Positions 53,404 through 63,074 of a DNA stretch of 64,000 bases are shown here, in pieces. The notes under the pieces are model-generated. The model was not told where the DNA came from and searched no databases. It worked only from the letters and a program-made list of their open reading frames with translations. Position numbers and translations under genes: made by a program. The DNA is from Mesoflavibacter sp. Its GTDB lineage: Bacteria; Pseudomonadota; Alphaproteobacteria; UBA8366; Aestuariispiraceae. The stretch lies in contig CP051228.1 of assembly GCA_017792345.1 (NCBI GenBank), positions 3,316,148 to 3,380,147 on the forward strand, in the 5' to 3' direction. Numbering within the stretch: the stretch's first letter is position 1; every line of letters starts with the position of its first letter.

Positions 53404-56400
53404 GTGCAATTCCTTCGGCAGATTTTGATGAACTCGACCGCCCGCCTGCCGGACGTGCATCGTCCCGCATTCAAGGCGCCGATGGCGCTGGAGCCGCGCT
53501 TCATGTTCGACGCCGCGGGCGCGGCGACGGGGGCCGATGCGGCGCAGGATGCCGCGGCGGAGGCCGAGGCGGTCGCCGAAAATTCCCCAAATGCGGGAGC
53601 GGGTGCCAATGCCGACGCGGTCGCGGATGCGATCAGCGGTCATGTCCCGGCGGAAAACCGTAAGGAAGTTGTGATCGTCGACCCCAGCGTCGCGTCCTAT
53701 CAGGACCTGCTGGCCGGAATGGATCCCAATATTGAGGTCATCATTCTTTCGGAAGGCGCGACGGTTGAGGATATCGCCACGGCGCTTGAAGGCCGTAACG
53801 GCATCGATGCCGTACACCTGATCAGCCATGGTGGTGTCGGCTCGCTCAATCTCGGTGGCGAGATTCTGTCGCTCGACACCCTGGATGCCAATGCCGATGC
53901 GCTGCGTACGATCGGGAACGCGCTGTCGGCGGACGGCGACATTCTGCTGTATGGCTGCAATGTAGGCGCGGATGGCGCCGGCGGTGATTTTCTGAGCGCC
54001 TTCGCAGTTGCGACCGGCGCGGATGTCGCCGCTTCGTCGGACGAAACCGGTGCTGCTGCGCTGGGTGGCGACTGGGTACTGGAAGAAAGCGTCGGGTCGA
54101 TTGAAACCGGCGTCGCGATATCCGGCGCGGCCCAGGAAAATTACGCACACACCCTTGCCGTTTTCGACTGGACCTCGAACACCGCAGATGGCGGTGCGTC
54201 CGTGACCCAGACCGTTTCCGGCGTGACGATCACGATCGCGGGCGGCAACATGGATGTTACGAATGGCGGCGGGTTGGCCGGATCGTCCGGCAGTGTCGCG
54301 TTCGAAAACAGCGGCTACCAGGGCTCGTTCACGATTTCCTTCAGCTCCGCCGTCAATTTGACGACAATGCGGGTCGGGCGCGTATCCGGGCACAATTCCT
54401 TGGATATTCTCTATACGGTGACGGACGGTTCCGGGAACGGTCAGGTCACTCAATCCGCCGCGAACTACGCGTCTGGCTCCGACGTCACGTTGAACTGGAC
54501 AAGCGTCACCAGCTTTACCGTCGCGGCCAATGGCAGTCTGAGCGGGACCAGTTTCTCCGCGCTGTTCGACAATATCAATTTCACCGCCGCGAATGCCGCG
54601 CCGGCTCTCGGCGGGACACCCGCCGACGTGACGGTGACGGAGGACGTCGCGACGGCGATCGATCTGTCGGCCTACAATGTGTCGGATGGCGATGGCGACA
54701 CGATCACCCTCACTCTGGCGGTGGATGCCGGCACCATCGCGTCGATCGACGGGAACGGCACGACGTCCGGCGTGACCGTTGCGAATTCCGGCACCGGGTC
54801 GATGACGCTGCAGGGCACGGCCGCCAATCTGAATACCTATCTGAACGATACGACCAAGATCCGCTACACGACCGCGCTGAACAGCACCGCTTCCGCGACC
54901 CTGACCGTTACGCCGAACGACGGGACCGTGAACGGAACCGCCGATACCGTGACGCTGAACGTGACGCCGGTGAACGACAATCCGACCGGGTCTCTCCCGG
55001 CCAGCGTGACCGTGACAGAGGACACGTTGAGCAATGTCGATCTGTCGGCCGCCAGCTTCGCGGATGTCGACAGCGCGTCGATCACGGTCACCCTAACGGC
55101 ATCCGCCGGAACCTTCGCGACCCCGGCGGATGGGGCCGGTGTCGGCGGCGGGGTCACCGAGACCCTAGTCAACGCGACGACGATCACGCTGGTGGGCTCG
55201 GCGGCCGATATCAACACCTATCTGGATACGGCATCGAACATCCGCTACACGCCGGCGTCCAATGTGAACGGCGCGGCGGCGGCGACGATTACCGTCACCG
55301 CCAATGACGGCAACGGGTCGGGTAACGTCGCGCTGGGCACGGTCAATGTGAACATCACGGCGGTGAACGACAATCCGACCGGGTCGCTTCCGGCCAGCGT
55401 GACCGTGACCGAGGACACGCTGAGCAATGTCGATCTGTCCGCCGCCAGTTTCGCGGATGTCGATAGCGCGTCGATCACCGTGACGCTGACCGCGTCGGCG
55501 GGAACCTTCGCGACCCCGGCGGACGGGGCCGGTGTCGGCGGCGGGGTCACCGAGACCCTGGTCAACGCGACGACGATCACGCTGGTGGGCTCGGCGGCCG
55601 ATATCAACACCTATCTGGATACGGCGTCGAACATCCGCTACACGCCCGCATCCAACGCAAACGGCGTGGCGGCGGCGACGATCACCGTTACCGCGAATGA
55701 CGGCGACGGGTCGGGTAACGTCGCACTGGGCACGGTCAATGTGAACATCACGGCGGTGAACGACAATCCGACCGGGTCGCTCCCGGCCAGCGTGACCGTG
55801 ACCGAGGACACGCTGAGCAATGTCGATCTGTCGGCCGCCAGTTTCGCGGATGTCGACGGCGACACGATCACGGTCACCCTAACGGCGTCCGCCGGAACCT
55901 TCGCGACCCCGGCGGATGGCGCGGGCGTAGGCGGCGGCGTCACGGAGACTCTGGTCAACGCGACGACGATCACGCTGGTCGGCTCAGCGGCGGACATCAA
56001 CACCTATCTCGATACGGCATCGAACATTCGGTACACGCCGGCGTCCAATGTGAACGGCGCGGCGGCGGCGACGATTACCGTCACCGCCAATGACGGCAAC
56101 GGGTCTGGTAACGTCGCGCTGGGTACGGTCAATGTGAACATCACGGCGGTGAACGACAATCCGACCGGGTCGCTTCCGGCCAGCGTGACCGTGACCGAGG
56201 ACACGCTGAGCAATGTCGATTTGTCGGCCGCCAGTTTCGCGGATGTCGACAGCGCGTCGATCACCGTGACGCTGACCGCGTCGGCGGGAACCTTCGCGAC
56301 CCCGGCGGACGGGGCCGGTGTCGGCGGCGGGGTCACGGAGACCTTAGTCAACGCGACGACGATCACGCTGGTGGGCTCGGCGGCGGACATCAACACCTAT

Positions 56401-59400
56401 CTGGATACGGTATCGAACATCCGCTACACGCCGGCGTCCAATGTGAACGGCGTGGCGGCGGCGACGATCACCGTTACCGCGAATGACGGCGACGGGTCGG
56501 GCAATGTCGCGCTGGGCACGGTCAATGTGAACATCACGGCGGTGAACGACAATCCGACCGGGTCCGTCCCGGCCAGCGTGACCGTGACCGAAGACACGCT
56601 GAGCAATGTCGATCTGTCGGCCGCAAGCTTCGCCGATGTCGACGGCGACACGGTCACGGTAACCCTGACCGCCTCGGCCGGAACCTTCGCAACCCCTGCA
56701 GACGGCGCGGGCGTTGGCGGCGGGGTCACCGAGACCCTGGTCAACGCGACGACGATCACGCTGGTCGGCGCGGCGGCGGACATCAACACCTATCTCGACA
56801 CGGCTTCCAACATTCGCTACACGCCGGCGTCCAATGTCAGCGGCAACAGTGCGGCGACGATCACCGTCACCGTCAATGATGGACAAGGCAGCGGGAATGT
56901 TGCGGCCGGAACGGTTCAGGTGAATGTGACCGCCGTGAACGATGCGCCGGCCCTCGCCGGTCTCGACGGGACGCCCAGCTTTACCGAAGGCGGCGCCGCG
57001 GTCGTATTGGACAGCAATGTGACCGTCACGGATGTCGAACTGGGGGCCCTGAACGGCGGGAACGGCAATTTTGCCGGGGCCAGTCTGGTCATCGTGCGCA
57101 ATGGCGGCGCCAATGCGACCGACACCTATTCGATCGTGACCGGGGGCAACCTCACCGTCGCGGGCAGCAATGTTTCGTCCGGCGGTAACGTGATCGCCAG
57201 TTTCGATACGTCTTCGGCCGGCCAGGTGACCATCACCTTCCAGAACAACGGCACGATCCCGACGACCGCGCTGGTCAACGAGGTGATGCAGGCGATCCGC
57301 TACACCAACACATCGAACGATCCGCCCGCCACGGCGCAATTGAATTGGACCTTCTCGGACGGCAACAGCGCCAATGCCCAGGGGACCGGCGACAATCCCG
57401 GCACGGCCACCGGGTCCACAACCGTGTCGATCACCAATGTGAACGACGCGCCGACCCTGACCGCGACCGGGCAGAACCCGACTTATGTCGAAGGCGCCGG
57501 TGGGGCAGATCTATTCAGTGGCGTGACGGCCGGCACGGTAGAGGCGGCCGATCGCATTTCGTCGATGACTTTGACCGTCACCAACCTATCCGACGGGGCG
57601 AGCGAAATTCTCGGCTTCGATGGATCGGATGTCGCCCTGACCAACGGGACAAACGTCACGACGGCGACCAATGGTCTCAGCGTTTCGGTTTCCGTCACCG
57701 GCAGCACCGCGACCGTCAGTTTTTCCGGCGCGACACTGTCCGTCGCGCAATTCCAAACTCTGGTCGACGGCATGACCTACCGCAACACGTCGGACAATCC
57801 GACGACGGCGGGGAACCGGGTGATCACCATCACCGGAATTACGGATAATGGCGGCACGGCCAATGGCGGCAGTAACGCGGCGGCGCCGAACCTGACAAGT
57901 ACCGTGTCCCTGACCGCGGTGAACGACGCGCCGGTCATCGGCAATCTGAACGGCGACAGTACCAGTCTGCAGGTGGGCAATGCCTCCACTATCGACAATG
58001 GCGGCAATGTGACTGTCACCAACGCGGATTCCGCCGACTACAACGGCGGGTCGCTGATTATTTCCGACAATGGCGGCAACAATACCGCCAACGGCAATTT
58101 CTCGGTCGACGGGACCAATGTGACGTCCGGCGGCGACGGCACGATTTCGGCGGGTGAGACGATTTCGGTTGGCGGCGTCAATATCGGCACAGTAAACGCG
58201 ACAAATGACGGTCAAGCCGGGCGGTCGCTGGAAATCAGTTTCAACTCCAATGCCACCAATGCGCGGGTGCAGACTCTGCTGCAGAACATCCGCTGGGGCG
58301 CGGCCGCCGGCACCGGGGCACAGACCTTCACCGCGACATTGAACGATGCCGACGGCACCGCGAATGGCGGTGCGCAGTCGACGACAGCAAACTTCACCAT
58401 GACCATCGGCAACCTGCCGGTGATCAGCAATCTCAGTGGCGACAGTGTGACCTTTACCGAGAACGGCGGCGCCGTCGTGCTCGACAGCGGCGGCAACGCG
58501 ACGGTCACCGATGCGGACAATCCGGCCAATTATGGGGGCGGCAATCTGATAGTCACCGTCTCGGCCAACGCCGTGGCGGCGGAAGACATCCTGACCTTCA
58601 GCACGGCGGGAACCGTCGCGCTGGCCGGAACGACGGCGGGATCGAACGTCTCCGTCGGCGGTACGGTGATCGGTACGCTGGCGAACAATATCGCGGCCGG
58701 GAACAACCTGGTCGTCAATTTCAACACCAATGCGACCCTGGCCCGGGTGCAGACGCTGGTCCAGGCCATCGCCTACAATAATGCCAGCGAGGCGCCGACC
58801 ACCACGACCCGCACCGTATCCGTCACGTTGACCGACAATGATTCCCTTTCCAGCGCGGCCAGCACCGTGTCGGTCGCGGTCTCGGCGGTCAACGACGCGC
58901 CGGTCTTCACCGGGCTGGATGGCACGCCCACGGTCAATGAACAGACGGCGACGGTCCTGGATTCCAACGCCACGATCGCGGATGCGGAATTGGACGCCCT
59001 GAACGGCGGCGCCGGTAACTATAACGGGGCGACCTTGACCCTGTCGCGCAATGGCGGTGCCAATGCACAAGACCGGTTTGCCAATACCGGTACGCTGGCT
59101 GCGCTGACCCAGGGCGGCAACCTGACGGTCGGGGCGACGACGATCGGGACGGTGACAACGAATTCGGCCGGTACGCTGCTCCTGACCTTCAATGCGAACG
59201 CGACCACCGCCCTGGTCAACAGCGCGATCCAGCAGATCACCTATACGAATACCAGCGACACGCCCCCGGCCAACGTTCAGATCAACTATGTCTTCAGCGA
59301 CGGCAATTCGGGCGCGCAAGGGTCCGGCGGTGCCGGGTCGGACAGCAACGATTCCGTCACGGTGACGATCACGCCGGTGAACGATGCGCCGACGGCATCC

Positions 59401-61437
59401 GGTATTCCGGCCTCGGTGACTGTCACGGAAGACGTATTGAGCAATATCGACTTGTCGGCTGTCAGTTTCGCGGATTTGGACGGCAACAATCTGACTGTCA
59501 CGCTGACCGCGTCGGCGGGGACATTTGCCACACCGGGCGACGGGGCCGCGGTCGGGGCCGGGGTCACCGAAACGCTGGTGAATGCGACGACGATCACGCT
59601 GGCCGGCAGCGCGGCGGACATCGCCACCTATTTGGACACCACGACGAATATTCGCTACACCACCACGGCAAACGCGGCGGGGAACGGCGTTGCGACGATC
59701 ACGATTGCCGCGAATGACGGTACGGTCAATCCGACGCTGGGCACGGTTCAGATCAACGCGACGGCGGTCAACGACGCACCGACGGCGACGGGCGTTCCCG
59801 CCGCCGTAACCGTCACCGAAGACACGATCAGCAATATCGACCTGTCGGCCATTACCTTTACGGAGGTCGACGGCGATACGCTGACGGTGACCCTGACGGC
59901 ATCGGCCGGAACCTTCGCCACGCCGGGCGACGGGGCCGCGGTCGGGGCCGGGGTCACCGAAACGCTGGTGAACGCGACGACGATCACGCTGGTCGGCAGC
60001 GCGGCCGATATCAGCACCTATCTCGATACCGCCACCAATATCCGTTACACGACGGCGGCGAATGCCGATGGCAACGCGGTGGCGACGATCACGATCACCG
60101 CCGGCGACGGCACGGTGACCCCGACCCTGGGAACGGTGAATATCAACTCCACCGGCGTGAATGACGCGCCTGGGCTGGTCGGCGTCGACAATTCGGTTGT
60201 GTTTGACCCATCGGGGGGCACGCCGGTCGTGCTCGATTCCAACATGACCGTGTCGGATCCGGAACTGACGGCGGCCAACAATTACAATGGCTTCTCGGTT
60301 CAGATCCAACGGTCCGGCGGGGCCGACGCGACCGATCTGTTCGCCGTGCGGTCCAGCGCGAATGTGACCATTGTCGGTGGCAATGCGCAGGTCGGCGGCA
60401 ATACCATCGCGACGCTGAACACCACGACGGCGGGACGTTTGGTCATCACCTTCACCAGCGGCAACGGGACCACGGCGACAACGGCGCTGATCAATGAAGT
60501 GCTGCAGAACGTTACCTATGCGACCAACGCCGCGACTCCGACATCGCCGGTCACGATTGAGCTTACCCCCAATGACGGCACGGTTGGCGGTACGGCCCAG
60601 ACACTTACGGCGACCTTGCGGCCGCCGGCGCCGGTCGACGATTTCGTCCCGCCGCCGACCAATTCGAACCCGCCGCCGGCCCCGCCGCCTCTCGCGACGG
60701 CCCCGCCGCTGCCCCCGCCGCCGCCGAGCACGCCGGTGCGCGATGGGTCGAGCAACGGATCCAATCCGGGCGGTCCGGCTCAGAACAACGGCGGCGCGGA
60801 AAGCGCCATCCGCGGAACCTTGGGGTCGCAGAGTGCGATTGAAAACACCGGCACGCCCGTCCGTGTTTCGGTCGTCGGTACCGGAAACGGTCTTGTCGCG
60901 AATGCCGGGGCCGGATTGGGCGGCGGAACCAATGGCGGTCTGGGCGGCGGAAATGCCGGTGGATTCGGTGGAGCAGGCGGCGGCCTGGGCGGTGGTCTGG
61001 GTGGCGGCGGCTTCGGTGGAGGCGGCCTTGGTGGTGGTGCCGGTGGCGGCCTGGGCGGTGGTCTCGGCGGAGGTATCGGTGGTGGTTTAGGCGGCGGCAC
61101 AGGGGGCGGCCTCGGCGGTGGCCTCGGTGGAGGGACCCCCGGATCGGGCTCCTCCGATGGGCTGGATGGCGGGCTTGGCGTGCCCGGCGCGGACCCGCAG
61201 GGCGGGACCGGATTGGGCGATCAGGCATCTGCATCCGGCGCCGGAAGGCCTATTGCGGATGACAGACTGTTGGTTGCGGCCACAGACAGGCAGGATGTCC
61301 AAGACGGCGAAAGCGTCTCGGAAGAGACAATGGCGGTGACGGACTTCTTTGGCGAGTTGTTGCTGGCTGCGGGTGAAGGTACGGTGCTGGACGATTTTGC
61401 AACAGCACTGGACGAATACCTGCCGCCGGCGGCATAA
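53404..61437 (+). CDS. giant DUF4347 repeat protein, putative surface or exported adhesin
   Basis: A 2,677-residue protein. Residues 29-38 read LEPRFMFDAA, an LEPR-type N-terminal motif known from large extracellular proteins. DUF4347 spans about 88-247, with H142 in LISHGGVG and C185 in LLYGCNVGADG; C185 is the only Cys I find in the chain. A beta domain follows (about 250-400), then cadherin/VCBS-like repeats to ~2390, including five near-identical 131-residue units (523-1177) and two 130-residue units (1992-2251). The end is Pro-rich (~2410-2445), Gly-rich (~2500-2585), then a short acidic tail. There is no RTX, LPXTG or PEP-CTERM. GTG start with AGAGG upstream. TolC-type and adaptor genes follow, so export by them is inferred. 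Confidence 0.9.
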   Translation: MQFLRQILMNSTARLPDVHRPAFKAPMALEPRFMFDAAGAATGADAAQDAAAEAEAVAENSPNAGAGANADAVADAISGHVPAENRKEVVIVDPSVASYQDLLAGMDPNIEVIILSEGATVEDIATALEGRNGIDAVHLISHGGVGSLNLGGEILSLDTLDANADALRTIGNALSADGDILLYGCNVGADGAGGDFLSAFAVATGADVAASSDETGAAALGGDWVLEESVGSIETGVAISGAAQENYAHTLAVFDWTSNTADGGASVTQTVSGVTITIAGGNMDVTNGGGLAGSSGSVAFENSGYQGSFTISFSSAVNLTTMRVGRVSGHNSLDILYTVTDGSGNGQVTQSAANYASGSDVTLNWTSVTSFTVAANGSLSGTSFSALFDNINFTAANAAPALGGTPADVTVTEDVATAIDLSAYNVSDGDGDTITLTLAVDAGTIASIDGNGTTSGVTVANSGTGSMTLQGTAANLNTYLNDTTKIRYTTALNSTASATLTVTPNDGTVNGTADTVTLNVTPVNDNPTGSLPASVTVTEDTLSNVDLSAASFADVDSASITVTLTASAGTFATPADGAGVGGGVTETLVNATTITLVGSAADINTYLDTASNIRYTPASNVNGAAAATITVTANDGNGSGNVALGTVNVNITAVNDNPTGSLPASVTVTEDTLSNVDLSAASFADVDSASITVTLTASAGTFATPADGAGVGGGVTETLVNATTITLVGSAADINTYLDTASNIRYTPASNANGVAAATITVTANDGDGSGNVALGTVNVNITAVNDNPTGSLPASVTVTEDTLSNVDLSAASFADVDGDTITVTLTASAGTFATPADGAGVGGGVTETLVNATTITLVGSAADINTYLDTASNIRYTPASNVNGAAAATITVTANDGNGSGNVALGTVNVNITAVNDNPTGSLPASVTVTEDTLSNVDLSAASFADVDSASITVTLTASAGTFATPADGAGVGGGVTETLVNATTITLVGSAADINTYLDTVSNIRYTPASNVNGVAAATITVTANDGDGSGNVALGTVNVNITAVNDNPTGSVPASVTVTEDTLSNVDLSAASFADVDGDTVTVTLTASAGTFATPADGAGVGGGVTETLVNATTITLVGAAADINTYLDTASNIRYTPASNVSGNSAATITVTVNDGQGSGNVAAGTVQVNVTAVNDAPALAGLDGTPSFTEGGAAVVLDSNVTVTDVELGALNGGNGNFAGASLVIVRNGGANATDTYSIVTGGNLTVAGSNVSSGGNVIASFDTSSAGQVTITFQNNGTIPTTALVNEVMQAIRYTNTSNDPPATAQLNWTFSDGNSANAQGTGDNPGTATGSTTVSITNVNDAPTLTATGQNPTYVEGAGGADLFSGVTAGTVEAADRISSMTLTVTNLSDGASEILGFDGSDVALTNGTNVTTATNGLSVSVSVTGSTATVSFSGATLSVAQFQTLVDGMTYRNTSDNPTTAGNRVITITGITDNGGTANGGSNAAAPNLTSTVSLTAVNDAPVIGNLNGDSTSLQVGNASTIDNGGNVTVTNADSADYNGGSLIISDNGGNNTANGNFSVDGTNVTSGGDGTISAGETISVGGVNIGTVNATNDGQAGRSLEISFNSNATNARVQTLLQNIRWGAAAGTGAQTFTATLNDADGTANGGAQSTTANFTMTIGNLPVISNLSGDSVTFTENGGAVVLDSGGNATVTDADNPANYGGGNLIVTVSANAVAAEDILTFSTAGTVALAGTTAGSNVSVGGTVIGTLANNIAAGNNLVVNFNTNATLARVQTLVQAIAYNNASEAPTTTTRTVSVTLTDNDSLSSAASTVSVAVSAVNDAPVFTGLDGTPTVNEQTATVLDSNATIADAELDALNGGAGNYNGATLTLSRNGGANAQDRFANTGTLAALTQGGNLTVGATTIGTVTTNSAGTLLLTFNANATTALVNSAIQQITYTNTSDTPPANVQINYVFSDGNSGAQGSGGAGSDSNDSVTVTITPVNDAPTASGIPASVTVTEDVLSNIDLSAVSFADLDGNNLTVTLTASAGTFATPGDGAAVGAGVTETLVNATTITLAGSAADIATYLDTTTNIRYTTTANAAGNGVATITIAANDGTVNPTLGTVQINATAVNDAPTATGVPAAVTVTEDTISNIDLSAITFTEVDGDTLTVTLTASAGTFATPGDGAAVGAGVTETLVNATTITLVGSAADISTYLDTATNIRYTTAANADGNAVATITITAGDGTVTPTLGTVNINSTGVNDAPGLVGVDNSVVFDPSGGTPVVLDSNMTVSDPELTAANNYNGFSVQIQRSGGADATDLFAVRSSANVTIVGGNAQVGGNTIATLNTTTAGRLVITFTSGNGTTATTALINEVLQNVTYATNAATPTSPVTIELTPNDGTVGGTAQTLTATLRPPAPVDDFVPPPTNSNPPPAPPPLATAPPLPPPPPSTPVRDGSSNGSNPGGPAQNNGGAESAIRGTLGSQSAIENTGTPVRVSVVGTGNGLVANAGAGLGGGTNGGLGGGNAGGFGGAGGGLGGGLGGGGFGGGGLGGGAGGGLGGGLGGGIGGGLGGGTGGGLGGGLGGGTPGSGSSDGLDGGLGVPGADPQGGTGLGDQASASGAGRPIADDRLLVAATDRQDVQDGESVSEETMAVTDFFGELLLAAGEGTVLDDFATALDEYLPPAA
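54971..56935 (+). repeat. five near-identical 393-bp tandem units
   Basis: Units begin at 54971, 55364, 55757, 56150 and 56543 with TGAACGACAATCCGACCGGG, exactly 393 bases apart. Each encodes SVTVTEDTLSNVDLSAASFA through TITVTANDG to NVNITAVNDNPTGS. Units 1, 2 and 4 carry DVDSASITV; units 3 and 5 carry DVDGDT(I/V)TV. Nearly identical DNA implies recent expansion or gene conversion. Confidence 0.92.
59378..60157 (+). repeat. two diverged 390-bp units of the same repeat
   Basis: Units start at 59378 and 59768 and are 390 bases long, one codon shorter than the main array. They encode the same scheme (SVTVTEDVLSNIDLSAVSFA, then TASAGTFATPGDGAAVGAGV). They are closer to each other than to the first array. 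Confidence 0.85.
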
Positions 61438-61550
61438 GTTTGGCCAAACCTTGGGAATCGTGCGCGTATACAAAATCGCGGTTTAGTTGAATTCAGTGAT
61501 GTCGTCCGGGCGGGATTGGTCCGACGGATGGGAGCGACAGGGGTGGATTT

Positions 61551-63074
61551 ATGAGTTTTGTTCCGAATGGATTTGTCGGTTCGGTAATGTTGGCATGCAG
61601 CCTGGCCGTCGCCGGCTGTTCCGTCGACTTGAAGCCGTTCACTCAGGAGGAGAACGCGGCCCGCGTCGAATCCGATCTGTCCGCTCTCTTCGCCGATCAG
61701 GAACGGATCTCCGGCCCGATCATGCTGGAAGAGGCGATCGCCCGTGCCCTGACCTACAACCTCGACCATCGCCTGAAACTGATGGAGCGCGCGGTCGGTG
61801 TCCGCGAGTTGGACGTGGCGCGCATGAATCTGCTGCCGTCGGTCGCGGCCAATGCCGGTTATGATGCACGCTCGCATGCGGACACGACCTTCAACGAGGC
61901 CCGGACGTCCACATCGACGACGTCGGACAAGCGCCTCAAGACGGCGGATCTGTCGATCTCCTGGAACGTCCTGGATTTCGGCATCGGCTATATTCGCGCC
62001 AAGCAGCAGGCCGATCTGGCCCTGATCGTCGAAGAACGCCGCCGTCAGGTCATTCACAATATCCTGCAGGACACGCGCGAGGCCTATTGGCGCGCCGCGG
62101 CGGCAGAACGGGCGCTGCGGTCCTTCGGTCCGTTGATGGAGCGGGTTCAGATGGCGCTGGACGATGTCGAGGCCCAGGTCGCCGCGCAGGTCAATTTGAT
62201 GCAAGCGCTGGTCTACAAGCGCACTTTGCTGGAGACCCTGCGCCAGTTGGAAGGGCTGCGCCACGACATGCAGGCGGCGCGCGCGGAACTGGCCGTCCTG
62301 ATGAATGTGCATCCGGATTCGGAATTCACGATTTCCGACGCCGAGGGGCCGCTGCCCAGCCACGTCCTGGCCTTCTCCTTCGATCCCGAGGAGTTGGAAC
62401 TGGCGGCGCTGACCAATCGGTCGGAGCTGCGGTCGGAAGCGTATCAGCTGCGCATCAATCGCGAAGAAGCGCGGGTCGCGATGCTGCAGATGATCCCGGG
62501 CCTGAATTTCAGCGCCGGTATCAACTATACGTCCGACAGTTATAAGGCCAATCAGCGTTGGTACGATGCCAGCATGGCCTTGGCCTGGAACGTGATGAGC
62601 CTGTTCCAAGGGCCGGCCAATATCGAACTGGCGGAAACCAAGCAGGAGATGTCCAAGGTCCGGCGGCTGGCGCTCAGCATGGCCGTGATCGCCCAGGTCA
62701 ACGTTGCCCAGTTGCGCTTTGTTTCGGCCAAGCGCGATTACGAACTGGCCAATGACATCGCCACCGTACAGGGCAGCATCCAGACCCAGGTCGCCAATTC
62801 GCAGCAGGCCGCGACCGGCAGCGGGCAGGAAGTCATTCAGGCCGATGTCTTGACCGCCTTGACCGACCTGCGCCGCAACTTGGCCTATGCCGAATTGCAG
62901 GCGGCCTATGGCCGGCTGATCGCGGCGTCAGGGGCGGATCCGCAGCTTGATGGCGTGTCGGAACAGGACGGTCTGATGGTGCTGGCCGGGGCAGTCGGAC
63001 GGGCGTTGCAGGAATGGGAAAACGGCGAGTTCAAGGCACCCGCCCGTTGGTCCGGAGAAGACGAGGCGTCCTGA
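61551..63074 (+). CDS. TolC-family outer-membrane lipoprotein
   Basis: A 507-residue outer-membrane channel subunit. The signal ends in lipobox LAVAGC, as in OprM/NodT-type members. The body has the paired helical hairpins of TolC, starting with IMLEEAIARALTYNLDHRLK and repeated later as ALTDLRRNLAYAELQAAYGR LI. LQDTREAYWRAAAAERALRS and VNVAQLRFVSAKRDYELAND mark the long helices. It lies 113 bases behind the giant gene, and its stop overlaps the adaptor start, forming one operon. Confidence 0.92.
   Translation: MSFVPNGFVGSVMLACSLAVAGCSVDLKPFTQEENAARVESDLSALFADQERISGPIMLEEAIARALTYNLDHRLKLMERAVGVRELDVARMNLLPSVAANAGYDARSHADTTFNEARTSTSTTSDKRLKTADLSISWNVLDFGIGYIRAKQQADLALIVEERRRQVIHNILQDTREAYWRAAAAERALRSFGPLMERVQMALDDVEAQVAAQVNLMQALVYKRTLLETLRQLEGLRHDMQAARAELAVLMNVHPDSEFTISDAEGPLPSHVLAFSFDPEELELAALTNRSELRSEAYQLRINREEARVAMLQMIPGLNFSAGINYTSDSYKANQRWYDASMALAWNVMSLFQGPANIELAETKQEMSKVRRLALSMAVIAQVNVAQLRFVSAKRDYELANDIATVQGSIQTQVANSQQAATGSGQEVIQADVLTALTDLRRNLAYAELQAAYGRLIAASGADPQLDGVSEQDGLMVLAGAVGRALQEWENGEFKAPARWSGEDEAS

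Noticed and set aside
54971-56935. Assembly artefact duplicating repeat units
   Set aside because: Units differ at several positions, including the DSAS/DGDT swap, and keep the reading frame, so real tandem repeats are more likely; exact copy number still deserves long-read support.
57586-60309. A 907-codon open frame on the minus strand
   Set aside because: It mirrors the repeat region of the giant DUF4347 gene; the low-complexity Arg/Asp/Gly-rich product follows from the repeat composition.
53404-61437. RTX toxin or classic type I substrate
   Set aside because: No GGxGxDxxx nonapeptide repeats are present; the Gly-rich part is GGGL-type low complexity.
61430-61450. Terminator after the giant gene (TTTGGCCAAA)
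   Set aside because: The palindrome is only 10 bases with no loop and no T-run, so it is too weak to call.
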